NCBI RefSeq assembly: GCF_016858305.2
Contig: NZ_CP074436.1
Span: 4,112,001-4,176,000 of the forward strand
Direction of reading: 5' to 3'
Length of the DNA stretch: 64,000 nucleotides
Source of the DNA: Polaribacter sp. Q13
GTDB lineage: Bacteria > Bacteroidota > Bacteroidia > Flavobacteriales > Flavobacteriaceae
The notes under the pieces were generated by a model. It worked only from the letters and a program-made list of their open reading frames with translations, had not been told where the DNA came from and ran no database searches. The stretch's first letter is position 1. Each line of letters starts with the position of its first letter. Both the position numbers and the translations under genes were made by a program. Shown here piece by piece: positions 49,306 to 58,670 of this stretch.

Positions 49306-49908
49306 TTATGCTTTTATTTGATTTATATACATCGATAATCCTAATCTATATTGATCTACAACTTCATCATTATCGTATATTTTTCTGATGCCTCTAATAC
49401 CTTCAAAAGCACTTATTAAATAAACAGCAACAGATTTGCTTGATATAGATGTTTGAATTGTTTTTTCTTTTTTACCTCTTTCTATGAGTTGTACTACTGC
49501 AAGTTTCCATTCTTCCATAATACTTTTTAAAGCTGTTTGGTATACTTTTTCTGAGTCTCCAATTTCGTTTATTAAATTATTCATTGGACAACCCTGTTGT
49601 TTTTCTTCTATAGAAAATGATTTAATTTTATCTAAAAAAGTTAGTTTAAGAAGTTCAATGGCATCAATAGAGGTGTAAAGTGGAGAAATCATGAGATCAT
49701 AAACTCTTTCTTGTAATTTTAATTTTATTACAGCTAAGCCTAACTCTCTTTTGTTTTTATAATGATGATAAAAAGCTCCTTTTGTAAGCTTTGTTTCTTT
49801 CATTATTTTATCTATGCTTGTTGTTTTAAAACCATTTTTATAAAACAATTTATAAGACTCATTGAGTATTAATTGTTTTGTAGATTCCGATTTTAGTTTC
49901 TGTAACAT
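49306..49908 (-). CDS. TetR/AcrR family transcriptional regulator
   Basis: 200 residues. The N-terminal helix-turn-helix is NESYKLFYKNGFKTTSIDKI and KLTKGAFYHHYKNKRELGLA, the TetR DNA-binding signature. The C-terminal ligand part holds EEKQQGCPMNNLINEIGDSE, with the CPMNN motif of the TetR_C group that often senses lipophilic or reactive compounds. It lies 65 bp upstream of the SDR start in the same orientation. Matched operators before both genes indicate autoregulation and control of the SDR. Confidence 0.92.
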   Translation of the reverse strand: MLQKLKSESTKQLILNESYKLFYKNGFKTTSIDKIMKETKLTKGAFYHHYKNKRELGLAVIKLKLQERVYDLMISPLYTSIDAIELLKLTFLDKIKSFSIEEKQQGCPMNNLINEIGDSEKVYQTALKSIMEEWKLAVVQLIERGKKEKTIQTSISSKSVAVYLISAFEGIRGIRKIYDNDEVVDQYRLGLSMYINQIKA

Positions 49909-49927
49909 TTTTCGAATTTAATAAAAA

Positions 49928-49941
49928 ATACTAAGCAGTAT
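49928..49941. promoter_or_regulatory. probable TetR operator upstream of its own gene
   Basis: ATACTAAGCAGTAT, 20 bp before the regulator ATG, shares 11 of 14 positions and the flanking GTTTT with the site at 49272-49285. Confidence 0.75.
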
Positions 49942-50022
49942 GTTTTATTAACCTTATTTAACATTTACTTATTTAAAAGTAAATGTTAAATAAAATTCAT
50001 AGACAAAATGAATGTAAGTGTA

Positions 50023-51168
50023 TTAATAATTTACATAATCTACAATCTCTAAACCATAACCAATCATACCTACACGTTTTGTTTGTTGTGTATTTGTAAT
50101 TAATTTTAATTGACGAATGTTTAAATCATGTAAAATCTGAGCTCCAATTCCAAAATCTTTGTTGTCCATTTTAATTTCTGGAGCTTTAATGTTCCCGTTT
50201 TTCTGATTCTCTTTTAAAACAGACAATCTACTTAATAAATTCTGAGAATGATTCTGTTGATTCACAAAAATAATAGCGCCTTTTCCTTCGTCATTAATCA
50301 CCTGAAACATTTGGTCTAATTTCTTGTCGGCATTATTTGTTAAGGTTCCTAATATATCATTATTAACTAAAGTAGAATTTACTCTTGTTAAGATTGCTTC
50401 ATCTTTAGTCCAAGAACCTTTTGTTAAGGCAATATGAACTTGGTTATTTGTAGTTTGTTGGTAGGCTCTTACTCTAAAATCACCAAATCTAGTTTGTAGA
50501 TTAAAGTCTTCTTTTATTTCAATTAAAGAATCATGCTCCATTCTGTAAGCCACTAAATCTTCAATAGAAACAATTTTAATATCGAATTTTTTGGCAACTT
50601 CTAAAAGTTGAGGTAAGCGTGCCATTGTTCCATCCTCATTCATTATTTCTACAATAAAACCAGCAGGTTGTAATCCTGCTAAACGGGCAAAATCTATAGC
50701 AGCTTCTGTGTGACCGGTTCTACGTAAAACGCCACCTTCTTTGGCTATTAAAGGAAAAACATGTCCTGGTCTTGCTAACTCAAAAGGTTTTGTGTTTTTG
50801 TCTACTAATGCCTTTACTGTTAAAGCTCTGTCTCCTGCAGAAATACCTGTTGTAACACCTTTACCGCGTAAATCTACAGAAACGGTAAAAGCGGTTTCCA
50901 TAGGATCCGTATTGTTATTAACCATTACGTGTAAGTCTAATTCTTTACAACGTGTTTCTGTTAATGGAGCACAAATTAAACCTCTACCATGTGTTGCCAT
51001 GAAATTAATCATTTCTGGTGTTACTTTGTCTGCAGCGGCTAAAAAATCACCTTCATTTTCTCTGTTTTCATCATCTACAACAATAATAATCTTACCGTTT
51101 CTAATGTCTTCAATCGCTTCTGAAATAGAATTTAATTGCGTGCTTCTCTTGGTATTTTGAACTGTCAT
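50023..51168 (-). CDS. ribB: 3,4-dihydroxy-2-butanone-4-phosphate synthase with decayed GTP cyclohydrolase II domain
   Basis: 381 residues. The RibB half (about 1-210) is complete: IVVDDENRENEGDFLAAADK, MATHGRGLICAPLTE, ISAGDRALTVKAL and LRRTGHTEAAIDFARLAG. It converts ribulose 5-phosphate to the four-carbon precursor of riboflavin. The second half (about 225-381) keeps the RibA fold outline but has lost the zinc site: positions of the three cysteines read L266, N278 and A280, and the catalytic RQEGR stretch reads NQQNH. It should have no cyclohydrolase activity, so another ribA is expected elsewhere in the genome. It lies 6 bp after the LptF/G gene. Confidence 0.9.
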   Translation of the reverse strand: MTVQNTKRSTQLNSISEAIEDIRNGKIIIVVDDENRENEGDFLAAADKVTPEMINFMATHGRGLICAPLTETRCKELDLHVMVNNNTDPMETAFTVSVDLRGKGVTTGISAGDRALTVKALVDKNTKPFELARPGHVFPLIAKEGGVLRRTGHTEAAIDFARLAGLQPAGFIVEIMNEDGTMARLPQLLEVAKKFDIKIVSIEDLVAYRMEHDSLIEIKEDFNLQTRFGDFRVRAYQQTTNNQVHIALTKGSWTKDEAILTRVNSTLVNNDILGTLTNNADKKLDQMFQVINDEGKGAIIFVNQQNHSQNLLSRLSVLKENQKNGNIKAPEIKMDNKDFGIGAQILHDLNIRQLKLITNTQQTKRVGMIGYGLEIVDYVNY

Positions 51169-51174
51169 AATTAG

Positions 51175-52638
51175 TTATGCTTCTTTTTTTGAAAATATTT
51201 TTTTAAAGAAATTAATAATGGGTTGCGTAAAGGCATCTACATTAAAAATTCCTTTGTCTTTTGTTGCTCTTCTTGTTAAAAGAATTCCTATTGGAATCAT
51301 TATAAAAGCTGCTATCCAAGATCCTAAAAAGGATGAAATAGAACTTTCTTCGGCTAAGTTTTTACCAAATGTATTACTAAAGAAATAGGTTACATAAATA
51401 GCGATAGCCAAGATCATAGGCATACCAAAACCTCCTTTTCTAATAATAGAACCTAATGGGGCTCCTATAAAAAATAGAATTAAACAGGATAACGAAAATG
51501 CAATTCTGTTATAGTATTCTGTATCAAAGAAATTTAAATTTTTTCTTTTGTACTTAATGGAAGTCATATTGTTCTTTATAGAACTTATTGCTCGTTCTGT
51601 CTTTGTTGTGGCAGAATTTAGAATATTAATTTTAGATTTTAAATCAAAGTTTTCTATAATATCTATGTTAATGTTTGCTGTTTTTAAAGAGTCTGGATAG
51701 TTGTATAAATCTCTAGCAGTGGTTGCAGCATATAAGTTTTTAGATTTTAAAAGAAGCACTTCATCATAACTTGCTTTTAAATCTGGAATGGTATCTCCTA
51801 ATTGATTTAAACTTAGCATCATAAAGTTTTTTGTATGATTTGTTTTGTCTAAATCATTATCTCCTGTTACAGAAGAAATATCAATGTTAAATTCATATTC
51901 TTTAAAGGTAGCATTAGAGGCTGCCATCTTTTTTCTTTGCAAGTTGGTTTTGGCAGATTTTACATGTTCTTCATAATAGTAGCCATCGTATAAAACTAAG
52001 GTCATATAACGGCTTCCTTCTTCAGAAATAATTTTACCACTTTCTGCGGTAATAACTTTTTGGTTTCCTTTTCCTGCTGTTAAATCGTAGATTAATACTT
52101 TCTTTAATAAACTTACTTCTGTTCCATTCTTACCTTCTTCATCATGCTTTTCATCAAATTTAATTTGAAAGCCAGGTAAATCACTATTAAAACTCCCTGG
52201 AACTAATGCCAAAGCAGGTTGTTTCTTTTTTATATTTAAATATAAATTTTTTTGTTTTAAGACTGCGTAAGGGTAAATGTTATTTAAAAATAAGAAGTTA
52301 ACACCACTAAGAATCAATGTTAAAACTACCAAAGGTCTTACCAAACGTTGTAAAGAAATACCTGCAGATTTTGCTGCTGCAAACTCGTAATTTTCACCTA
52401 AATTACCCAATGCCATTATAGAAGATAATAGCACGCCAATAGGCAATGCCTGTGGTGTAATAATTAAGGTAGAGTAATATAAGAATTTTAAGATAAAAGG
52501 GACACTAATTCCTTTACCTGCAATGTTTTCGAAGGTTTGCCATAAAACTTGCATCACCAAAACAAAAAGCACAATTAGAAATGTAGCTACAAAAGGAACT
52601 AAAAATGTTTTTAGGATGTATCTATCTAAAATTTTCAT
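51175..52638 (-). CDS. LptF/LptG family LPS export permease
   Basis: 487 residues, longer than the roughly 360 of E. coli LptF/G because of an enlarged periplasmic domain. Three helices at the start (MKILDRYILKTFLVPFVATF, LVVLTLILSGVNFLFLN) and three at the end (IAFSLSCLILFFIGAPLGSI, MPMILAIAIYVTYFFSN) enclose it. IGAPLGSIIRKGGFGMPMIL is the conserved family loop. With LptB it pulls LPS out of the inner membrane towards the LptA bridge. It follows LolA by 62 bp, so ftsK, LolA, LptF/G and ribB lie in one direction. Confidence 0.9.
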   Translation of the reverse strand: MKILDRYILKTFLVPFVATFLIVLFVLVMQVLWQTFENIAGKGISVPFILKFLYYSTLIITPQALPIGVLLSSIMALGNLGENYEFAAAKSAGISLQRLVRPLVVLTLILSGVNFLFLNNIYPYAVLKQKNLYLNIKKKQPALALVPGSFNSDLPGFQIKFDEKHDEEGKNGTEVSLLKKVLIYDLTAGKGNQKVITAESGKIISEEGSRYMTLVLYDGYYYEEHVKSAKTNLQRKKMAASNATFKEYEFNIDISSVTGDNDLDKTNHTKNFMMLSLNQLGDTIPDLKASYDEVLLLKSKNLYAATTARDLYNYPDSLKTANINIDIIENFDLKSKINILNSATTKTERAISSIKNNMTSIKYKRKNLNFFDTEYYNRIAFSLSCLILFFIGAPLGSIIRKGGFGMPMILAIAIYVTYFFSNTFGKNLAEESSISSFLGSWIAAFIMIPIGILLTRRATKDKGIFNVDAFTQPIINFFKKIFSKKEA

Positions 52639-52700
52639 CTCGGCAAAAGTAGTTTCTTATGATGAAAGAAGCTACTAATTTTCTGTTAATTGGACAATTA

Positions 52701-53357
52701 TTAATCTATTGAAAAATTTAGCTTTTTGTATTTTTCTTCATCAACTGAGAAAAAACTATTAGATAGTGTTTGATTGCTTTTAAATTCTGTAATGGTAAAT
52801 GTAGTTTTAGAAGTATTGCTACCTGTCTGGATTAACTTATAAATATGCTTTGTTTTTGCATCTATAGCCAATTCTACCTTTACAATATCAGAATCACTAT
52901 CTATTGGGTTTAAGGTAACTAATTGTATTTTTCTGCCGTTTAAGTTCTTTAAATCTCCCATTTCAAAATTATAACCTTCTTTGTAAAAAGTTAATAATTT
53001 AGAAGGATAAATAAAACCATCATCTCCACTCATATCGCCATCTGTAATTGAAATTTCTTTTTCATCATTATTGATGACATACAGTTTTTTTCCATCAAAA
53101 ATAAATTGATTTCCTAAGTAATTTAGACTATATTTTTCTCCTTCTAAGGTTATTTTTCCTCTAATTGGTGGTTCATCACCTTCCATAATGCCTGCATCTT
53201 CATTACTTAATGTTTGACTAAAGCTAATAGACATGTTTTTATAAGCTCCCATTGTGGCAGAAACTTCGTCTAAAAGAGATTTTGCTTTTTCTGCATTTTG
53301 AGAAAAAGTAATGGTAGTTAAAAATAAACTTAAAAATAATACTCCTATTTTTTTCAT
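52701..53357 (-). CDS. LolA-like outer-membrane lipoprotein carrier
   Basis: 218 residues from the ATG at 53357 (MKKIGVLFLSLFLTTITFSQ), which gives a clean signal peptide. The ATG at 53375 lies inside a dispersed repeat and is rejected. The mature protein shows the LolA half-barrel: ISFSQTLSNEDAGIMEGDEP, RGKITLEGEKYSLNYLGNQF, IFDGKKLYVINNDEKEISIT, and a C-terminal TFTITEFKSNQTLSNSFFSV. In Bacteroidota this carrier group moves lipoproteins or lipid across the periplasm. Neighbouring LptF/G fits an envelope-assembly operon. Confidence 0.87.
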   Translation of the reverse strand: MKKIGVLFLSLFLTTITFSQNAEKAKSLLDEVSATMGAYKNMSISFSQTLSNEDAGIMEGDEPPIRGKITLEGEKYSLNYLGNQFIFDGKKLYVINNDEKEISITDGDMSGDDGFIYPSKLLTFYKEGYNFEMGDLKNLNGRKIQLVTLNPIDSDSDIVKVELAIDAKTKHIYKLIQTGSNTSKTTFTITEFKSNQTLSNSFFSVDEEKYKKLNFSID

Positions 53358-53370
53358 AATTTTATTTCTT

Positions 53371-53394
53371 GTCATCTCGATCGTTGTCGAGAGG
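53371..53394. repeat. GTCATCTCGA element between LolA and ftsK
   Basis: GTCATCTCGATCGTTG followed by TCGAGAGG, a palindromic copy of the 27084-27107 element. It ends exactly at the ftsK stop codon and lies 14 bp upstream of the LolA start. Confidence 0.85.
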
Positions 53395-55869
53395 CTATTG
53401 GTTCTTTTCGTTTTCTAATAATTGCTCTAAAGCTATAAAATCTGGCACTAAAACTTGTCTGGCTTTACTTCCTTCAAAGCCACCAACAATACCGGCAGCT
53501 TCTAATTGATCTATTAATCTACCTGCTCTATTATACCCTAATTTTAATTTTCTTTGCAATAGAGATGCAGATCCTTGTTGTGCCGTAACAATAATTTCGG
53601 CAGCATCTTTAAAGAGTTTATCTCTATCGGCTATATCTATATCAAGACTCGTGCCACTTTCATCATCTACATATTCTGGTAATTGGTAGGCTTCTGCATA
53701 GGCTTTTTGAGACCCAATAAAATCTGTAATTTTTTCAACTTCTGGTGTATCTACAAAGGCACATTGAATTCTGTTAAGGTTGTTACCTGCTGTATATAAT
53801 AAATCTCCACGACCTATTAATTGATCAGCTCCACCAGCATCCAAAATGGTTCTAGAATCTATTTTAGAGGTAACTCTAAAAGCAATTCTTGCAGGGAAGT
53901 TGGCCTTAATAATACCGGTAATTACATTTACAGACGGTCTTTGTGTTGCTACAATTAAATGAATACCAATGGCTCTAGCCAACTGAGCTAAACGTGCAAT
54001 TGGAGTTTCTACTTCCTTACCTGCAGTCATAATTAAATCTGCAAATTCATCAATAACCAAAACAATATAGGGTAAATATTGATGCCCATCATTAGGGTTT
54101 AATTTACGTTGTTTAAACTTAACATTGTATTCTTTAATATTACGAACCATTGCAGCTTTTAGCAAGTCGTAACGATTGTCCATTTCTATACAAAGCGAAT
54201 TTAAAGTATGCACCACTTTTGTGGTATCGGTAATAATTGCATCTTCTACATCTGGTAATTTTGCTAAATAATGGCGCTCTATTTTATTAAATAAAGTAAG
54301 TTCTACTTTCTTTGGATCTACTAAAATAAATTTAACTTCTGCAGGGTGTTTTTTATATAAAAGTGATGTTAAAACCGCATTTAATCCAACAGATTTACCT
54401 TGTCCGGTTGCTCCAGCCATTAAAAGGTGAGGCATTTTAGCTAAATCTACTACAAAGGTTTCATTAGAAATGGTTTTACCCAAAGCAATTGGTAACTCCA
54501 TGGTAGATTCTTGAAATTTCTTTGATGAAATTACAGAATGCATAGAAACGATGGTCGATTTTTTATTAGGTACTTCTATACCAATAGTTCCTTTACCAGG
54601 TATTGGTGCAATAATTCTAATTCCTAAAGCAGATAAAGAAAGCGCAATATCGTCTTCTAAATTTTTAATTTTAGAAATTCTAATTCCGGCTTCTGGTACA
54701 ATTTCATATAAGGTAATGGTTGGCCCAACAGTTGCCTTAATTTCTGCAATACCAATTTTGTAGTTCTTTAAAGTTTCAACAATTCTATCTTTATTAGCTT
54801 CTAATTCTTCTGGATCTATAGAAATAGATTCGTTGTATTGTTTTAAAAGATTAAAAGTCGGGAATTTGAAATTTCCTAATTCTAGAGTAGGGTCAAACTC
54901 ACCAAAATCTTTTACCAATTGATTAGATAAATTTTCTGTAGAATGTTCTTCGTCTCTGCCAATAGCTACATCAATCTCTACATCGATTTCTACTTCTTGT
55001 TCTTCTTCTACAGGAATTTCTGTTTTTAATATAGGACCCGTAGCTTTATCAACCTTTAAAGAAATTTCTTCTTTTTTAGCGGTTACATCTGAGTATTTGG
55101 TAATAGTTGGTTGTTGTTTTTCTAGTGATAATTCTACCACAGATTTTTCTTTTTTATCTGTTTTTAAGGAGATAGTCTCTGTGTTTTCTACTGTTTTAAC
55201 AGGTGCGATTTCTTCTGTTTCTGTTTCACTTAAAATAGCCTCTTGCTCTCTTCTTATTTCTCTTTCTTCTCTTTTCTTTTTTAAATCTTCTATATATTTA
55301 TCAAAAGTTACTTTATAACGTATTACTAAATAAGTAATTAAAAAGAAGGTTAAAAGTATTACCAAACCTGTATTGCCTATAAAGGCTTTTAAATAACTAT
55401 TAATTTCAAAACCAACTACACCAGATAAAAGAGCGTAATTGCTTTTTACAAAACCAAGTGTTACAGAAATCCATAACATAGCGATTAAACCCCAATTCCA
55501 AGAAATAATTATGGCAGCAAACTTCTTTTTAATAAGGATATACGAACCAGTTAAAAGTATTTGAAAAGCAATGATAAAAGCGGCAATTCCGAAACCTTTA
55601 TAAATAAAAAAGTTACTTAAATTTGCGCCAATTTTACCTAATAAATTTTTACTTCTAACCGTTTTATCTGCCAACTCTGTAAGTGTACTTTGATCTTCTT
55701 GCCAATTAAAGAAAAAAGAAATAAAAGCAATGCATAGAAAAGCCGAGAATAAAATTAAAAAAGATCCTAGAATTGTTTTAGCCTGTCTTGTTTTAAAAAA
55801 GGCAAAAATACTCGGAGTTTTTTCCGTAGAATTTAGGGGTGTTTTGGTACTTGTTTTCCTTTTAGCCAT
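53395..55869 (-). CDS. ftsK: DNA translocase FtsK
   Basis: 824 residues. Four membrane helices at about 35-185 precede a charged linker (about 200-320, rich in Glu/Lys). The motor has KFPTFNLLKQYNESISI and ISKIKNLEDDIALSLSALGI (alpha), MAGATGQGKSVGLNAVLTSL (Walker A) and LPYIVLVIDEFADLIMTAGK (Walker B). A C-terminal winged-helix gamma domain follows (SLLQRKLKLGYNRAGRLIDQ). It sits at the division septum and pumps chromosome ends apart for XerCD resolution. It is upstream of LolA with a repeat element in between. Confidence 0.95.
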   Translation of the reverse strand: MAKRKTSTKTPLNSTEKTPSIFAFFKTRQAKTILGSFLILFSAFLCIAFISFFFNWQEDQSTLTELADKTVRSKNLLGKIGANLSNFFIYKGFGIAAFIIAFQILLTGSYILIKKKFAAIIISWNWGLIAMLWISVTLGFVKSNYALLSGVVGFEINSYLKAFIGNTGLVILLTFFLITYLVIRYKVTFDKYIEDLKKKREEREIRREQEAILSETETEEIAPVKTVENTETISLKTDKKEKSVVELSLEKQQPTITKYSDVTAKKEEISLKVDKATGPILKTEIPVEEEQEVEIDVEIDVAIGRDEEHSTENLSNQLVKDFGEFDPTLELGNFKFPTFNLLKQYNESISIDPEELEANKDRIVETLKNYKIGIAEIKATVGPTITLYEIVPEAGIRISKIKNLEDDIALSLSALGIRIIAPIPGKGTIGIEVPNKKSTIVSMHSVISSKKFQESTMELPIALGKTISNETFVVDLAKMPHLLMAGATGQGKSVGLNAVLTSLLYKKHPAEVKFILVDPKKVELTLFNKIERHYLAKLPDVEDAIITDTTKVVHTLNSLCIEMDNRYDLLKAAMVRNIKEYNVKFKQRKLNPNDGHQYLPYIVLVIDEFADLIMTAGKEVETPIARLAQLARAIGIHLIVATQRPSVNVITGIIKANFPARIAFRVTSKIDSRTILDAGGADQLIGRGDLLYTAGNNLNRIQCAFVDTPEVEKITDFIGSQKAYAEAYQLPEYVDDESGTSLDIDIADRDKLFKDAAEIIVTAQQGSASLLQRKLKLGYNRAGRLIDQLEAAGIVGGFEGSKARQVLVPDFIALEQLLENEKNQ

Positions 55870-55911
55870 TAATAATTTTTGGTCTATTTTAGCAGTAAAT
55901 ATAAGTTTTAC

Positions 55912-56292
55912 CTAAAATAATAAAGCTATTTTAGGTATGTATATAAAGCCTGCAATAATTAATGAGGTAAAAGCTGCAAAACTGGGTGCGCCTGCAGCGA
56001 TATCTTTTATAAAGCCTATTTTTTCATGATAATCTGGATGCACAAAGTCTGCCACTTTTTCGATAGCGGTATTTAAAGCTTCAGCCACTAAAATGAGGCC
56101 AATTACTATAATTTGAAACATCCATTCTATACTAGAAATATTAAAATAAAATCCTAAAACAGTAGCAATTCCGGCAATAAAAAGTTGTGCTTTTATGCTG
56201 TCTTCCGTTGTTATTAAAAGCCACATTCCTCTCAATGCAAATTTAAAACTGCGAAGTCTTCCTCTTAAAAAGCTATCATTAGGATTTTTCAT
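55912..56292 (-). CDS. diacylglycerol kinase family protein
   Basis: 126 residues with three membrane helices. FKFALRGMWLLITTEDSIKA is the N-terminal amphipathic part. EALNTAIEKVADFVHPDYHE carries the conserved Glu-Asn-Ala metal-binding motif, and VKDIAAGA (here FIKDIAAGAPSFAAF) the second signature. This small trimeric kinase uses ATP to phosphorylate diacylglycerol or undecaprenol in the inner membrane. In bacteria outside proteobacteria the substrate is often undecaprenol. It is 3 bp from tpx, so the two are coupled. Confidence 0.9.
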   Translation of the reverse strand: MKNPNDSFLRGRLRSFKFALRGMWLLITTEDSIKAQLFIAGIATVLGFYFNISSIEWMFQIIVIGLILVAEALNTAIEKVADFVHPDYHEKIGFIKDIAAGAPSFAAFTSLIIAGFIYIPKIALLF

Positions 56293-56295
56293 AAA

Positions 56296-56793
56296 TTAAA
56301 TTGCGTTTAAAGCAGCTGTATAATTAGGTTCATCAACAATCTCAGAAACTTGTTCTGTATACACTACATTTCCGTTTTCATCAACAATAACAATTGCTCT
56401 AGAATGTAAATGTGCTAAAGGTCCATTTGCTATTTCTAATTCGTAAGATTTTCCAAAGTTTCCATCAGCAAAATCAGACAACATTACTACATTATCAATA
56501 CCTTCTGCACCACAAAAACGAGCTTGAGCAAATGGTAAATCTTTAGAGATACATAAAACAACAGTATTTTTTAAATCTGCTGCTTTTTTATTAAATTCTC
56601 TAACAGAGGTAGCGCAAGTACCAGTGTCTACACTTGGAAAAATATTTAAAATCACTTTTTTACCAGCAAAATCTGATAAGCTTTTTTGAGATAAATCTAC
56701 AGCAGTTAGTTTAAAATCAGTAGCTTTAGTACCCACTTTTGGTAAATTACCAATTGTATTTATTGCGTTTCCTTTTAATGTGATATTTGCCAT
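56296..56793 (-). CDS. tpx: thiol peroxidase
   Basis: 165 residues, full Tpx length. Peroxidatic cysteine in NIFPSVDTGTCATSVREFNK, resolving cysteine in LPFAQARFCGAEGIDNVVML, and GPLAHLHSRAIVIVDENGNV at the C-terminus. It reduces lipid and hydrogen peroxides using thioredoxin. It has no signal peptide, so it is cytosolic. It heads the pair with the diacylglycerol kinase; a link between peroxide defence and that kinase is not established. Confidence 0.95.
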   Translation of the reverse strand: MANITLKGNAINTIGNLPKVGTKATDFKLTAVDLSQKSLSDFAGKKVILNIFPSVDTGTCATSVREFNKKAADLKNTVVLCISKDLPFAQARFCGAEGIDNVVMLSDFADGNFGKSYELEIANGPLAHLHSRAIVIVDENGNVVYTEQVSEIVDEPNYTAALNAI

Positions 56794-56894
56794 TTTTGTA
56801 TGTTTTTTTAGAACATCAAAAGTAACATTTTTTATTTATAAAACTTTATCAGAAAATGGATAACTTCAAGATATAATCATCTTGCTTTAATACT

Positions 56895-56902
56895 TATCTT
56901 TG
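56895..56902 (+). promoter_or_regulatory. -7 box of the MATE gene promoter
   Basis: TATCTTTG matches TAnnTTTG 24 bp before the TTG start; no clear -33 element is seen. The implied leader is about 18 bases. Confidence 0.45.
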
Positions 56903-56926
56903 CAATCTTAAAATTTAGAAATTATC

Positions 56927-58321
56927 TTGAATATTACCCAATACACTTCAGAATTTAAATACAACTGGAAACTTGCAGCACCTGTAATGTTAGGTATGTT
57001 AGGACATACTTTTGTGAGTTTTGTTGATAATATTATGGTTGGCCAAATGGGAACAGCAGAATTAGCGGCGGTTTCTTTAGGGAATAGTTTTATGTTTATA
57101 GCCATGTCTATTGGTATTGGTTTTTCTACAGCTATTACACCTTTAATAGCAGAGGCAGATTCTTCAGATAATTTAGAACAAGCAAGGTCTATCTATAAAA
57201 GTGGATTGTTTTTATGTACAACATTAGGTATTGTACTTTTCTTGGGCGTTTTCTTTTCTAAGCCGATAATGTATTTAATGAAACAGCCAGAAGAGGTAGT
57301 GGAATTGGCAATTCCGTATTTAGATTTAGTAGCATTTTCATTAATTCCTTTGGTTATTTTTCAAGCAATTAAGCAATTTAGTGATGGAATGTCTATGACA
57401 AAATATCCAATGTATGCAACCTTAATAGCAAATGTAATAAATGTAGTTTTAAACTATTTATTAATTTTTGGTAAATTTGGTTTTCCAGAAATGGGTATTG
57501 TTGGTGCAGCTTATGGTACATTAATTTCTAGAGTTGTAATGGTTTTATACTTGTGGTTATTGCTCCGTTATAAAGAAAGATCAGCGCAAATTGTAAAAAA
57601 TATAAAATTCTTTGTTTTAGATATTTTTGCGATAAAAAAAATTGTCAATTTAGGTTCTTTAAGTGCTATGCAAATGCTTTTTGAAGTTGCTATTTTTACT
57701 GCAGCAGTTTGGTTAAGTGGTATGTTGGGTAAAAACCCGCAAGCAGCAAATCAAATTGCGTTAAATTTATCTTCTATGACATTTATGGTTGCAACCGGTT
57801 TAAGTGTTGCTTCTATGGTAAGAGTTGGGAATCAGAAAGGATTACAAAATTATAAGGAGCTTCGTAGAATTGCTTTCTCAATCTTTTTATTAGGTGTGTT
57901 ATTGGCTGTGTTCTTTGCTTTATTATTCTTTATTTTTCGTAATAGCCTACCAAATATATATGTAGACCTAAAAGATTCTGCAAACTATGCCGATAATATG
58001 GAGGTAGTTTCAATTGCTTCAAACTTATTGTTAGTCGCAGCCTTTTTTCAAATTTCAGATAGTATTCAAGTAGTGTTTTTAGGAGCTTTACGTGGCTTGC
58101 AAGATGTTAAAATACCTACAATTCTAACTTTTATTTCCTATTGGGTGGTTGGTTTTCCGGTTTCTTATTATTTGGGAAGTGAAGAAATGTACGGTAGTTT
58201 TGGTATTTGGTTAGGTTTGTTAGCAGGTTTAACAACAGCATCCATTTTATTATTTATCCGTTTTAATTCGTTAACTTTAAAGTTGATAAAGGGCAAACAA
58301 GATTTATTAAAAACAATATAA
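56927..58321 (+). CDS. MATE family efflux transporter
   Basis: 464 residues, 12 membrane helices in two repeats. The start is TTG at 56927 (MNITQYTSEFKYNWKLAAPV); no nearby ATG keeps the first helix. Motifs include LGMLGHTFVSFVDNIMVGQM, GTAELAAVSLGNSFMFIAMS and, in the second half, GMLGKNPQAANQIALNLSSM. It resembles the NorM branch, which exports cationic drugs in exchange for sodium or protons. Substrate is not readable. A small acidic protein gene follows at 62 bp. Confidence 0.92.
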   Translation: MNITQYTSEFKYNWKLAAPVMLGMLGHTFVSFVDNIMVGQMGTAELAAVSLGNSFMFIAMSIGIGFSTAITPLIAEADSSDNLEQARSIYKSGLFLCTTLGIVLFLGVFFSKPIMYLMKQPEEVVELAIPYLDLVAFSLIPLVIFQAIKQFSDGMSMTKYPMYATLIANVINVVLNYLLIFGKFGFPEMGIVGAAYGTLISRVVMVLYLWLLLRYKERSAQIVKNIKFFVLDIFAIKKIVNLGSLSAMQMLFEVAIFTAAVWLSGMLGKNPQAANQIALNLSSMTFMVATGLSVASMVRVGNQKGLQNYKELRRIAFSIFLLGVLLAVFFALLFFIFRNSLPNIYVDLKDSANYADNMEVVSIASNLLLVAAFFQISDSIQVVFLGALRGLQDVKIPTILTFISYWVVGFPVSYYLGSEEMYGSFGIWLGLLAGLTTASILLFIRFNSLTLKLIKGKQDLLKTI

Positions 58322-58383
58322 GGGGGCTAAACTTCTTTAGAATACAAGGGGTTAAACACCTTGCTTAAAAAAAAACATAAAAA

Positions 58384-58608
58384 ATGACTTTACCTAAATT
58401 TTTATTAGCAGATAACAGTAACTTTCCGGATGATATTTTTGTATTACATACAGAATTTCCTCGTTTTTTAATCAATTTAAAAGATGATGAAATAGAATGG
58501 TTTGAAGATTTAACAGGGGAAAGTGAAGAGGATATTGCAACAGAATTAGCCGACCTAATGGATAAAGCAGGTGCTTTTTATGATGCAGAAATGAAAGATT
58601 ACGAGTAG
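58384..58608 (+). CDS. small acidic conserved protein
   Basis: 74 residues. LPKFLLADNSNFPDDIFVLH, then TEFPRFLINLKDDEIEWFED and EDIATELADLMDKAGAFYDA. Strongly acidic, with no cysteine, no signal peptide and no membrane helix. I recall similar short proteins in flavobacteria without a named family. It lies 62 bp after the MATE gene and shares its strand, ending at the terminator at 58671-58704. Function unknown. Confidence 0.8.
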   Translation: MTLPKFLLADNSNFPDDIFVLHTEFPRFLINLKDDEIEWFEDLTGESEEDIATELADLMDKAGAFYDAEMKDYE

Positions 58609-58670
58609 TTATTTTTAACCTTAAAGCTGCTGAATGCTTTAAGGACTTAGATAAAATTACTTTTTCTGAT

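Noticed and set aside
53358..53375. Upstream ATG of the LolA gene
   Set aside because: It lies inside a dispersed palindromic repeat and would put six charged or polar residues before an otherwise perfect signal peptide.
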